A stretch of 62,851 nucleotides of DNA from Pseudomonadota bacterium (GTDB lineage: Bacteria; Myxococcota_A; UBA9160; SZUA-336): NCBI GenBank assembly GCA_003247575.1, contig QJZC01000001.1:1-62851 (forward strand), given 5' to 3'. A model generated the notes under the pieces. That model was not told the DNA's origin. It made no database searches and saw only the letters and a program-made list of their open reading frames with translations. The stretch's first letter is position 1; every line of letters starts with the position of its first letter. The translations under genes and the position numbers were made by a program. This document shows, in pieces, positions 54,576 to 62,851 of the stretch.

Positions 54576-54661
54576 ACACCGGATCGCGACACTCGGGACA
54601 AGTGCCTAGCTGAAGCACGTCGCAGTCAACTCACACCGAGCGCGCGCCGATCCCTTTTCCC

Positions 54662-57600
54662 GTGGAGAATCAGATCTGGCCGGACGCCTACGGCGCGGTC
54701 AAGTGCCTGCACCGTGGCGCATGGGGCGAAGTCTTCGCGGCCAAGCGCCTGAGCGATGGGCTCCCAGTAGTTCTCAAGGTGTTCGGTACCACCCGCGACG
54801 GCAACGAGCACGCGCGTCGAGAGTTCGACGCGATGCGGCAGTGCGAGCATCCCGGGATTCCGAAGGCGCTGACCTTGGACCTCTCGTGTGAGCGTCCATG
54901 TCTGGTGGTCGAGCAGCTCTCGGGCGTGCCGCTGAAGGCCTGGGTGGAAACCAATGGCCCACCCCCGATCTCCGTGCTGCTCGATCTCGCGATCACGTGG
55001 GCCGAGATCCTGTCCGCCGTGCACTCGACCCGCCTCGTCCATCGCGACGTCACACCAAACAATCTACTCGTCGCTCCGAAGACGCATGAGACGCACCTGA
55101 TCGACTTCGGTATCACGGCTCAGCTCGGCACGGCCGCGCTCGGTGCTGCGCCCGAACACGCAGGCTCGGGCTGGGCAGGAACCTTGCAGTACATCGCACC
55201 CGAGCAGACGGGGCGCATGAACCGTAGCTTCAGCTTCAGCAGCGACCTCTACGGTCTTGGCGGCACGATCTACTACGCGCTGACCGGTCAACCACCGTTT
55301 CTCTTCGACGACCCGCTCGAGCTGATCCACGCGCACATCGCGAGGCATCCGCTTCCGCCGAGCGCGCTGCGGCCCGAGATTCCGGACGCGCTCTCGCGCC
55401 TGGTGCTCAAGCTACTCGCCAAGGAGCCGGAGGAGCGCTATGTGAGCGCCCTGTCGCTGCGCTCTGATCTCGTCGTCCTGCGCGACCGGTTCCAGGCTAC
55501 GGGCGACATGGATCCCGACTTCGAGCTCGAAGCCATCGAGGTCCCAGATCGCCCTCGCTACCCGGCGATGCTCTACGGGCGCGAGCGAGAACGCGAGGCT
55601 CTCTGGTACAGCCTGCAGCAAGCGATCACGTCGCGCCCGCGCGTCGTCCTCGTGGACGGACCCGCCGGGTCGGGAAAGTCTGCGCTGATCGGGTCGCTTC
55701 GATCGCGCCTCGGAGACGTCGGCGCCTACATGGCCCAAGGCAGCTTCGACCCCGGCCAAGAGTGGCCGTACTCGGGCTGGGTTAACCTCTTCCAATCCTT
55801 CGCCGAGCAGATCCTGGTCGAGAGTGATGCGCGACTGTCCCAGTGGCGCGAGGAGCTCTGCCGCGGATTGGGCCCCATCGCTGGCGTGCTGGGCGAGCTG
55901 GCTTCCGATATGGGGACCGTGCTCGGAGACGTCGCACCGGTACCACCCCTGGCTCCGCGAGAAACCCGCTCGCGCCTGTTGCTCGCCGTTCAACGCTTCA
56001 TCTCGGCGGCGGCCACGCAAGAACATCCCTTGGTGCTGGTCCTCGACGACTTCCAGCACAGCGACTCAGGAAGTCAGTACCTCTTGCGCGAACTATTCAC
56101 GAGTGAGGTAGCGGGCAGCTTTCTGGTGATCGTGTCCTGTCAGACCGCGAGCGATGCTCCCTTTGAATTGCTCGACAGTGTGCGCAGCAGGCTCGAGGGG
56201 CTCGATGTCCCGGTCGATCCGATCCACCTGGAAGCGCTGCCCTCACAGGCCCTGGTCGAGTTCCTGGAGAATACGTTCTCGAAGCCGCGCAACGTCGTGG
56301 CGCCCCTCGCCGACCATATCGAGCGCAAGACCGGAGGCAACCCGCTCTGGGTCCGCCAGATTCTCGATCACATGTACGCCCAGGGGTTGGTCCGCTTCGA
56401 ACCGGGGCGCGGATGGCACTGGGAGCTGGAACGAATCGCGGAGGCGACCGTGCCCGAGGGCGCCATCGGGCTCTTGATCGCCAAGCTCGAAGGCCTTGCC
56501 CCAGAGGCCCAGGACACGTTGAGCTGGGCGAGCTGCGCGAGTCAACCCTTTGGCGCCGAGCTGCTCGAACGCCTCGGCAACCGAGAGGCAAGGTCCATCC
56601 AGAGCAGCTTGCTGGAGCTCGAGAGCATCGGATTGGTGCTGCCGTGCCCCGAGGGATTTCGCTTCACCCATGACCGCGTGCGCGAGGCCGCACGCGCTCG
56701 TCTGTCCGAAGAGGAACGCTCGGTCCTGCACGCCGAAGTCGCATGCTGGTGGCTCGAGCGCCTCGGGGACGAGCGTCGTGCCGAGTATGCCTTCGAGATC
56801 GCGGACCACTTGGTGCTCGCGGGTGGCTATCTACCGCGCGAGCTCACTCTCAAGCGAATCGAGCTCTGCGCGCTCGCGGGCCGCGAAGCTCTGCGAGCGG
56901 GAGCCTCCGTCGAGGCACTCCGCTACCTGGACACCGCGCGGCGCGAGTTCGCAGCAGCGCTCTGGGAGACCCAGCATGCACTCGGGTTGAGCATCTGGCT
57001 CGGCAATGCCGAGAGTGCCATCCAGCTGGGCAATCCGCAGACCGCTCTGGAGCTGCTCGAGGATCTCGAACCCCGCGTCGTCACGAAGCTCGAACGCGCA
57101 CAGCTCGAGATGCACCGGATCGCCGCGCTGATCATGCTCGAGCCTGCTCAGGTCGTGGTCGAGCATGCGCTTCGGGTTCTGCGGCGCCTCGGGGTTCGCT
57201 GGCCGCTGCATCCCTCGCATCTACGTACCGCCCTCACGATGCGTCTGCATCATCGCAGAATCCTCCAGCGAGCTCAGCTCGGCACGCAGGCGCCCTCGGC
57301 TGGTGCGCTCAGCCCCGATCGCATGGCGGTGCTGCTCATCATCAACGCTGTCGGTGGCGCCATGTCGCGCACCGACGTGAACCTGACCGCACTCGCGACC
57401 TGCTTCGTTCTGTCAGAGCCGATGCCCGCGAACATGGGGATGCGCGAAGCCTACTCGGCGGGAAACTTCGCACTCTGGCTGCAGTGCGTGCTCGGCGATG
57501 CGAAGGGATCGGCCGAGCTGGCCGCCTGCGCATCCAGCTGGCTCCGGAACACGGGCGACACCATCTATGCGCCACGCCTCGATGTCACCCTGAGCGGAAG

Positions 57601-58471
57601 CCTCTTCCCGATGCACATGCGACGCCGGCGTGCCCTCGCACCGCTCGACGCAGCGACCCGACAGCTATCTGAGAATGGGGATCTCGAGTTCGCCTACTAT
57701 GGACGCTTCCTGCGAAGCCTCTATGGAATTCTGGCGGGCGACGCGGTCGCGCTCTCTCACAGCGGGCTCTCCGAGCTGATCGACGACGTCTACAAACGCG
57801 GCGCCCGATACCCAGATCCCGAGCTCTGTCTAGGGGCCTATCGATGGGTGTCCGACACCTCTCTGTCGCTGGACTCACTCGACTCGGCCATAGACGAGTG
57901 TCTGGAGCGGTTCTCCGGCAAGGGCACTCTCTCCGATAGCTCCGACGTGTGGGAATCGACGGTGTGGACCATGGTGCTCTGCATCCATGGCCGCTACGAG
58001 CGGCTCATGCAAATCTCGAACGCCGCCATGGACTCGCTCTTGCGGAGAACTCCATACGCGCACGTGCCTCACCACATCCTGTACCGTGGCATCGCGGAGG
58101 CGGCGCTCGGAGCTCGCAGTCGCGCTCACCGGCGCGGGTTCCGACGATCTCTCCGCGCCCTGTCTCGCTGGGCGTCGATCGGGCCCGACTTCATGCACAT
58201 GCTGCTGCTCCTGCGCGCCGAGAAGGCCCGACTCGCCGGTCAGCTCACGGATGCACACCGCTTCTACGAGCAAGCCAGCCGCGAGGCGCTCAGCCAGGAA
58301 TTCGTGCACCACGCCGCTCTCGCGAAGGAAAGGCGCGCCGGCCTGCTCTTCGAGGGAAGACGCGCAACCGAGGGGCGCGAGGCTCTACGTCAGGCGCTGC
58401 AGCTCTACCAACGCTGGGGATCGGAGCCCAAAGTCCAGTGCCTAGAGCAGGAGCACGCGGAGCTGCTCTGA
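54662..58471 (+). CDS. kinase-STAND ATPase-helical repeat protein, paralogue D (catalytic residues intact)
   Basis: A 1269-aa protein from GTG 54662. This is the only family member here with a full kinase set: glycine-rich loop HRGAWGEVF, Lys39 (VVLK), HRDVTPNN with Asp129 and Asn134, DFG at 148-150, and APEQTGRMNR. The ATPase has Walker A GPAGSGKS at 333-340 and Walker B LVLVLDDFQHSD. The helical part (about 690-1269) includes LGVRWPLHPSHLRTAL and ends WGSEPKVQCLEQEH. It may be the active kinase that phosphorylates or partners with the degenerate paralogues. Histidine kinase module absent. Converges with the acyl-CoA ligase gene (29-bp gap). Confidence 0.92.
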   Translation: MENQIWPDAYGAVKCLHRGAWGEVFAAKRLSDGLPVVLKVFGTTRDGNEHARREFDAMRQCEHPGIPKALTLDLSCERPCLVVEQLSGVPLKAWVETNGPPPISVLLDLAITWAEILSAVHSTRLVHRDVTPNNLLVAPKTHETHLIDFGITAQLGTAALGAAPEHAGSGWAGTLQYIAPEQTGRMNRSFSFSSDLYGLGGTIYYALTGQPPFLFDDPLELIHAHIARHPLPPSALRPEIPDALSRLVLKLLAKEPEERYVSALSLRSDLVVLRDRFQATGDMDPDFELEAIEVPDRPRYPAMLYGREREREALWYSLQQAITSRPRVVLVDGPAGSGKSALIGSLRSRLGDVGAYMAQGSFDPGQEWPYSGWVNLFQSFAEQILVESDARLSQWREELCRGLGPIAGVLGELASDMGTVLGDVAPVPPLAPRETRSRLLLAVQRFISAAATQEHPLVLVLDDFQHSDSGSQYLLRELFTSEVAGSFLVIVSCQTASDAPFELLDSVRSRLEGLDVPVDPIHLEALPSQALVEFLENTFSKPRNVVAPLADHIERKTGGNPLWVRQILDHMYAQGLVRFEPGRGWHWELERIAEATVPEGAIGLLIAKLEGLAPEAQDTLSWASCASQPFGAELLERLGNREARSIQSSLLELESIGLVLPCPEGFRFTHDRVREAARARLSEEERSVLHAEVACWWLERLGDERRAEYAFEIADHLVLAGGYLPRELTLKRIELCALAGREALRAGASVEALRYLDTARREFAAALWETQHALGLSIWLGNAESAIQLGNPQTALELLEDLEPRVVTKLERAQLEMHRIAALIMLEPAQVVVEHALRVLRRLGVRWPLHPSHLRTALTMRLHHRRILQRAQLGTQAPSAGALSPDRMAVLLIINAVGGAMSRTDVNLTALATCFVLSEPMPANMGMREAYSAGNFALWLQCVLGDAKGSAELAACASSWLRNTGDTIYAPRLDVTLSGSLFPMHMRRRRALAPLDAATRQLSENGDLEFAYYGRFLRSLYGILAGDAVALSHSGLSELIDDVYKRGARYPDPELCLGAYRWVSDTSLSLDSLDSAIDECLERFSGKGTLSDSSDVWESTVWTMVLCIHGRYERLMQISNAAMDSLLRRTPYAHVPHHILYRGIAEAALGARSRAHRRGFRRSLRALSRWASIGPDFMHMLLLLRAEKARLAGQLTDAHRFYEQASREALSQEFVHHAALAKERRAGLLFEGRRATEGREALRQALQLYQRWGSEPKVQCLEQEHAELL

Positions 58472-58500
58472 GTTCAGCTCTGAGCCAAGACCATCGACGC

Positions 58501-60198
58501 CTACGCGAGTCCGAGCTCACGAACCGCCGCTTCGCGGATGCGGCGCTTGTCGATCTTGCCAGTCGCGATGCGGGGGAGCGGCTCCTTCGCGAAGGACACG
58601 TAGCGAGGAAGCTTGAAACGCGCGATGTGCTCCACCAGGAAGTCGCGCAGCTCGTTCTCATCCACCGCACCGCTCACATACAGGGTCGCGCCGACCTCTT
58701 CGCCCAGACGCGCATCGGGCACCGCGTAGACCGAGGCCTCGACGATCTTGTCGTGGGCCAGGAGCGCGGCCTCGACCTCGGCACACCCGATGTTCTCGCC
58801 ACCCCGAATGACCAGATCCTTGATGCGATCGACGATGTAGAGGTACCCCTCCTCGTCGAGATAGCCCACGTCGCCGGTGTGCATCCAACCATCGGTGAAC
58901 GTGTCGGCGTTCACCTCCGGGCGGTTCCAGTAACCCCGTATGACCGAAGCTCCGGTGATCAGGATCTCGCCTCGCTCGAGCGGTGACTGCGTGTTCCCGT
59001 TCTCGTCGACGATCTTCAGATCGAGCACCGCGGAGACGCGTCCTGCACTGTTGGGATGCTTCAGGTAGTCTCTTCCGCCAATTCCCGTGCCGATCGCATT
59101 GGTCTCGGTCATCCCCCAGCCCGTGTTCGGTACCGCGCGCCGGAATGAGGAAGCGATCTGCTTGACCTGTTCGGGCGCGCGTGGCGCACCACCCCCCCCG
59201 ACGGTCCCCAACGAGGACAGGTCGCGCGTGGTCGTCTTGCTGGCATTCACTAGATCGCCGGTCATTGCCGCAGGGGCGATGAACGACGCGACGCGTTCGC
59301 GCTCGATCAGCTCCATCGCGCGCTCGACGTCCCACTTGTACATGAGCACGACCTTGCGCTGCGCGCGATACGAGCTCAGGAGTCCGGCATGCAGACCCGT
59401 GGCATGGAACAGCGGAACCGCGAGCAGAGTCGCGGGCTGGTACTCGGGCGCAGGAGGAGCCTGCCCGCTGATCGCCGCCGCGATCTTCAGGTCGAGCTCC
59501 CACGAACGGATGGCGCTCATGATGTTGCGATGGCAGGAGAGCGCCCCCTTCGGGTGTCCGGTCGAACCCGAGGTGTAGAGGATCGTGGCATCGTCCTCAG
59601 CCCGCACCTCCACCTTGGGCATGTCGCAGGGCTCGCGCGCTGCGAGCAGCTCGGCCAGATCTGGAACCCCCGCCGAGAAAGCTTCCCGCGGCCGCACGCC
59701 GATGACCTGCAGCTGGAGTCTGGCCAGCGCGGGCTCGACGCGATCGACCCGCTCCCGATCTGCGATGAGCACCTTCGCTCCGCTATCCGCCAGACCGAAC
59801 TCCAGCTCCTCCGTCGTCCAGAGCGAGTTCATCGCGACGGCGATGGCCCCGATCGAAGTCACCGCCTGGAACGACAGCACCCACTCGGGATAGTTCCGCA
59901 TCGAGATGGCGACGCGATCTCCCTTGGTGACCCCGTAGTCCTCCTTCAGGATCGCACCGATCTTGCACGAAGCCTGGTAAGCCTCGCCGAAGGTGTAGCG
60001 GTCGGAGTCGTACGCGAGAAAGTCCGCGTCGCTCTGATAGGACGCGAAATGATCGCGCAACGTCTGCTCCAGGTTCTTGAAACCCCGGCACTTTCGGCCG
60101 TACAGCTCGATCTCCTCGAGCTCGTATTCCTCTCCAGGAGCCGTCAGGAGATCGATCGCCTCCTGGCGCGTCATTCTGCGCGAGCCAGATTCTGCCAA
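58501..60198 (-). CDS. acyl-CoA synthetase (class I adenylate-forming enzyme)
   Basis: A 565-aa cytosolic enzyme that activates a carboxylic acid with ATP and CoA. Motifs: YTSGSTGHPKGA (P-loop-like), GWGMTETNA (A5), YWNRPEVNADTF with DGWMHTGDVGYLDEEG (A7), DRIKDLVIRGGENI (A8) and the C-terminal catalytic Lys in RIATGKIDKR. The start is TTG 60198, with AGAGGTG upstream; an ATG at 60174 in frame would remove eight residues. It lies 67 bp downstream of the esterase gene on the same strand, suggesting that the esterase supplies the free acid. Chain length unknown. Confidence 0.92.
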   Translation of the reverse strand: MAESGSRRMTRQEAIDLLTAPGEEYELEEIELYGRKCRGFKNLEQTLRDHFASYQSDADFLAYDSDRYTFGEAYQASCKIGAILKEDYGVTKGDRVAISMRNYPEWVLSFQAVTSIGAIAVAMNSLWTTEELEFGLADSGAKVLIADRERVDRVEPALARLQLQVIGVRPREAFSAGVPDLAELLAAREPCDMPKVEVRAEDDATILYTSGSTGHPKGALSCHRNIMSAIRSWELDLKIAAAISGQAPPAPEYQPATLLAVPLFHATGLHAGLLSSYRAQRKVVLMYKWDVERAMELIERERVASFIAPAAMTGDLVNASKTTTRDLSSLGTVGGGGAPRAPEQVKQIASSFRRAVPNTGWGMTETNAIGTGIGGRDYLKHPNSAGRVSAVLDLKIVDENGNTQSPLERGEILITGASVIRGYWNRPEVNADTFTDGWMHTGDVGYLDEEGYLYIVDRIKDLVIRGGENIGCAEVEAALLAHDKIVEASVYAVPDARLGEEVGATLYVSGAVDENELRDFLVEHIARFKLPRYVSFAKEPLPRIATGKIDKRRIREAAVRELGLA

Positions 60199-60265
60199 GT
60201 TGCACCTCTACCAGCTGGGGGACGCCGCCAGCATACCGATCCCCGCAGCGGATGGGAACGGGCAG

Positions 60266-61507
60266 CTAGCGACGCATCACGTGCTCCCCGTGGATCGCTG
60301 CGCAGAATCTCTCCGCCGCGTTCACCGCGAGCTGCGTGCGTACACCGTCGAAGATGTCGAAGGCATGCTGGCCCCGCACGACTTCGAGATACGCGACCGG
60401 CGAATCCGTCGCCTTCTCCAACCGGTCGCTGAACACGCGCGCATCTTCCACGGCGACCAGACTGTCGCAATCGCCTTGGACGACCAGGAACGGTGGCGCG
60501 CTGGATCCGATTCGCCACATGGGCGACGCCCTGCGGTAACCCTCCAGATCTTCGTCGAGTCGCTTCTTCATGACGCTCTGCGCGAGCAGGCGCGCCATGG
60601 GGGCATGCTGCGGCTGCTGCGAGCCACCCGTCCAATCGTAGACGCCGTAGAACGGCACACATCCCTGTACCCGCGTGTCGACGTCCTCGAACCCAGGCTG
60701 ATACTCCGGCTCGTTCGGGGTCAGGGCGAGCAACGCACTCAGGTGACCGCCCGCGGATCCCCCGGTGGTGACCACGAAGTCGGGATCGCCCCCGTAGTCG
60801 GCAATGTTCGATCGGATCCAGGCGAGCGCCCGCTTGCAGTCGATCAGATGCTCTGGGAAGGTGGCCTTGGGGGACAGCCTGTAGGAGCTCGCAACACAGA
60901 TCCAGCCGCGTTCCGCCAGGTGATACATGAGCGGTAGCGCCTGATTGTCCTTGGTTCCGACGGTCCAGGCGCCTCCGTGGATCTGGAGCAGCACGGGCCG
61001 CGCCGTACCTTCCTCGGTCGGACGGTAGACATCGAGCCGCAGCTGGCGACCTCCCACCTGGGCGAAGGGCACGTTGGCCTCGCGGACGACCTGCCTGCCT
61101 CGGCGCGGCGAGAAGGGCCAGGCGATGCGCGGCCAGTCGAAGCTCGCGCGCAGCTGCGCCCGAGCATGCGGAGCGATGCGCTCCCGGTAGCCGGGCCCGA
61201 GGCTACGCACCAGTGCCTCTTCGACGCGCGGCAAGCTTCGAAAACTGGTTCCCCAGTGCAGGACCAGCGCGCTCCAGCTCGCGACGGAGAGCAGCAGCGC
61301 GAGGCGCGCAGGAGCGGAGTCGAGGCCGATGACCGCCAGGAATCCGAAGCTCAGCAGCACTTGTAGCGCAACGTGATGCAGCGCGAGCTCGCCGTAGAGC
61401 CAGCCGACGAGGAAGCCCCAAAACCCGGCGAGACCCTTGGGAGGCCACCAGACGACACCGGTCAGTGCGAGCCCGCCGAGCGAGAGTACGAGATAGAGCC
61501 ATTCCAT
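60266..61507 (-). CDS. membrane-anchored alpha/beta-hydrolase esterase (HSL-like)
   Basis: A 413-aa protein. The N-terminal about 90 residues hold three hydrophobic helices (VLSLGGLALTGVVWW, LQVLLSFGFLAVIGL, LALLLSVASWSALVL) that anchor it in the inner membrane. The catalytic domain has the oxyanion LLQIHGGAWTVGTKD, the nucleophile elbow GGSAGGHLSAL (Ser in GGSAGG), the acid DCDSLV and the terminal His in RGQHAFDIF, as in hormone-sensitive-lipase-type esterases. It heads a two-gene leftward unit with the acyl-CoA synthetase. Divergent from kinase paralogue E. Confidence 0.87.
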   Translation of the reverse strand: MEWLYLVLSLGGLALTGVVWWPPKGLAGFWGFLVGWLYGELALHHVALQVLLSFGFLAVIGLDSAPARLALLLSVASWSALVLHWGTSFRSLPRVEEALVRSLGPGYRERIAPHARAQLRASFDWPRIAWPFSPRRGRQVVREANVPFAQVGGRQLRLDVYRPTEEGTARPVLLQIHGGAWTVGTKDNQALPLMYHLAERGWICVASSYRLSPKATFPEHLIDCKRALAWIRSNIADYGGDPDFVVTTGGSAGGHLSALLALTPNEPEYQPGFEDVDTRVQGCVPFYGVYDWTGGSQQPQHAPMARLLAQSVMKKRLDEDLEGYRRASPMWRIGSSAPPFLVVQGDCDSLVAVEDARVFSDRLEKATDSPVAYLEVVRGQHAFDIFDGVRTQLAVNAAERFCAAIHGEHVMRR

Positions 61508-61666
61508 CGCGACAGTGTAATCGCTCGGACCGTGCGTCCGATAGCGGCGCCAGGGGGATCGGATCGAGCGCTGCCCTTCTCTGCCAAACGACGCCAGCAG
61601 CGATCATGCGCCCCGCGCGACTCAATGCGCCCTGCGTAACCGCCGATGTCAGCGGGAGACCGCGAC

Positions 61667-62851
61667 ATGCTGGCACTTCCCGGATACACCGTTCACAAGC
61701 TCCTGCGCACGTCACGTCACACGCAGATCTACGAGGCAGAACGGAACCAGGACCATCGCGCGGTCACCCTTCAGGTCTTCCCGAACCGGTCACAAGATCG
61801 GGCACGCGATGTCTTCGAACTCCTACGCCGCGTTGCGGGCCAGGGCGTAATCGAGGCACTGGACCTCGATCTCTCCAGCGAACGACCGGTGTTGGTGCTC
61901 GAAGCGATTCGGGGAGTCCCTCTCACGCGCCGCTTCGATGCGACAGAGAAGCTCAGCAGCTTTCTTCGCATCGCGACCTCCAGCTGCCAGGCGCTGGTGC
62001 GAATCCACGCGGCGCACGTGGTGCACCGCGGGATCACGCCGGAGTCCATTGTGATCGACCCGACGAGTCTCGATACCCAGTTCGTGGACTTCGAGCTGGC
62101 TGCAGAGCTCGGATCGGTGAACCGCCCCCGGGGCAGCGAGCGCTCGACCCCACATGCGTATCAGTCTCCGGAACAGCAGGGCCGCATTCGACATGGCATC
62201 GACTTTCGCAGCGATCTCTACTCACTGGGTGCGACCCTGTTCCACCTACTCACGCAGCATCCACCGCCTCCGGCCCGCATCCACACAGGGGACGTCACCC
62301 AAACGGCGGAAGGCGGTCGCGGGACGTCTCCACGCGCACAGCTCTCGAGTGCGACACCAAGGTCATTGCTGCACGCCAGAGAGCTCCCGCAGGCGCTCTG
62401 CGACATCGTGGTGCGGCTACTGCAAGAGCAGCCCGACGACCGCTATCAGTTGGCCACGGCGCTGCTGGCCGACCTGGCCGAATGCCGGCACCAGCTCGAC
62501 GAGACGGGCCGCATCGATGCGTTCGCGTTGGACCGCAACGATGTTCCGGCTCGGCCCCGCTTCGCACGTACGCCGGTCGCGCGCGAGCGCGAGGTTCGCC
62601 GACTCACGGAGGCACTCGAACGCACGCTGCGCACCGGAAGCGGCGAGGTCTCCTGCATCCGTGGCCCAGCAGGGATCGGAAAGTCCACCCTGGTCGACTC
62701 CTTGCGCCCGCTCGTCGCGCATCACGGCGGGCGCCTCGCATGGGGCAAGTTCGACCCCGTTCGGACGGATCTTCCCTTTTCGGGTATCCGAGGCGCGCTG
62801 GACTCGATCGCTCAACAGTGGCTCGCGGAAAGCGACTCCGAATTCGCCCGC
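61667..62851 (+). CDS. pseudokinase-STAND ATPase protein, paralogue E (3' end outside window)
   Basis: 395 residues are visible, open to the right edge; ATG 61667 has GGGAG eleven bases upstream. It is the most degenerate kinase domain of the five: Gln36 in the Lys position (VTLQ), HRGITPES with Gly122 for the catalytic Asp and Ser127 for the Asn, and DFE at 141-143. APE is SPE. An extra low-complexity insert (about 198-238) separates the kinase N- and C-lobes' late helices. The ATPase Walker A GPAGIGKS at 333-340 is intact, so selection seems to keep the ATPase but not the kinase. DFELA links it to paralogue A. Confidence 0.87.
   Translation, partial: MLALPGYTVHKLLRTSRHTQIYEAERNQDHRAVTLQVFPNRSQDRARDVFELLRRVAGQGVIEALDLDLSSERPVLVLEAIRGVPLTRRFDATEKLSSFLRIATSSCQALVRIHAAHVVHRGITPESIVIDPTSLDTQFVDFELAAELGSVNRPRGSERSTPHAYQSPEQQGRIRHGIDFRSDLYSLGATLFHLLTQHPPPPARIHTGDVTQTAEGGRGTSPRAQLSSATPRSLLHARELPQALCDIVVRLLQEQPDDRYQLATALLADLAECRHQLDETGRIDAFALDRNDVPARPRFARTPVAREREVRRLTEALERTLRTGSGEVSCIRGPAGIGKSTLVDSLRPLVAHHGGRLAWGKFDPVRTDLPFSGIRGALDSIAQQWLAESDSEFAR

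Noticed and set aside
1..62851. CRISPR array, tRNA/rRNA genes, insertion sequence or prophage
   Set aside because: No regularly spaced direct repeats, cloverleaf sequences, transposase/integrase motifs or terminal inverted repeats were seen on reading through.

Overview
The window is GC-rich throughout, with dense coding on both strands, several GTG/TTG starts and many lipoproteins. It also carries PilY1, a PilJ-type chemotaxis receptor, a PAS hybrid kinase and large kinase/ATPase signalling proteins. That mix suggests a Gram-negative bacterium with a complex signalling repertoire, most likely from the deltaproteobacterial/Myxococcota side. This is inferred from gene content only. No rRNA, tRNA, CRISPR array, transposase or phage gene is visible.

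Left part (1-23 kb): the end of a TPR-type gene converges on a two-domain glycosyltransferase. Then come a di-heme oxidoreductase, a glutathione S-transferase, a gene-poor stretch, a sulfur-dioxygenase-like hydrolase followed by a TauE/SafE exporter, and an OmpA/PKD lipoprotein. Next are a beta-propeller protein with a MoaD/ThiS-like partner, two tandem TRL-like secreted proteins, a NicO-type metal transporter and a lone GH13 glucanase. Regulation is readable at three places. An ArsR-SRPBCC operon has two abutting 16-bp palindromes. A TetR gene has three GTATAC boxes upstream. Two divergent citrate synthases, one fused to a DNA-binding helix-turn-helix, are separated by a near-perfect 37-bp palindrome.

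Middle part (23-36 kb): a PilY1-like adhesin, then a rightward run of three small lipoproteins, a small membrane protein and a lipoprotein M48 protease. After these come two methyltransferases (one RsmC-like), a PilJ-type chemoreceptor and a secreted protein built from Pro-centred repeats.

Right part (36-62.9 kb): the most striking feature is a dispersed family of five paralogous giant proteins (four complete at 1262-1269 aa, one cut by the window edge). Each has a protein-kinase-like domain, a STAND/AAA ATPase domain and a long helical-repeat region. They match the front two thirds of the trifunctional kinase/ATPase/histidine-kinase family but stop where the GAF and histidine-kinase output would begin. 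Their kinase domains range from apparently intact (54662-58471) to lacking nearly every catalytic residue (61667-edge). Between them lie ordinary genes: two or three alpha/beta hydrolases, an L,D-transpeptidase, a DUF99 protein, a FetAB-type exporter, a PPOX flavoprotein and an acyl-CoA ligase/esterase pair.

Gene decay is also visible. Three short tails of larger genes (M24 peptidase-like, probable luciferase-like oxidoreductase, LOG family) survive in intergenic spaces. Three sets of 15-bp-period tandem repeats lie just upstream of leftward start codons.
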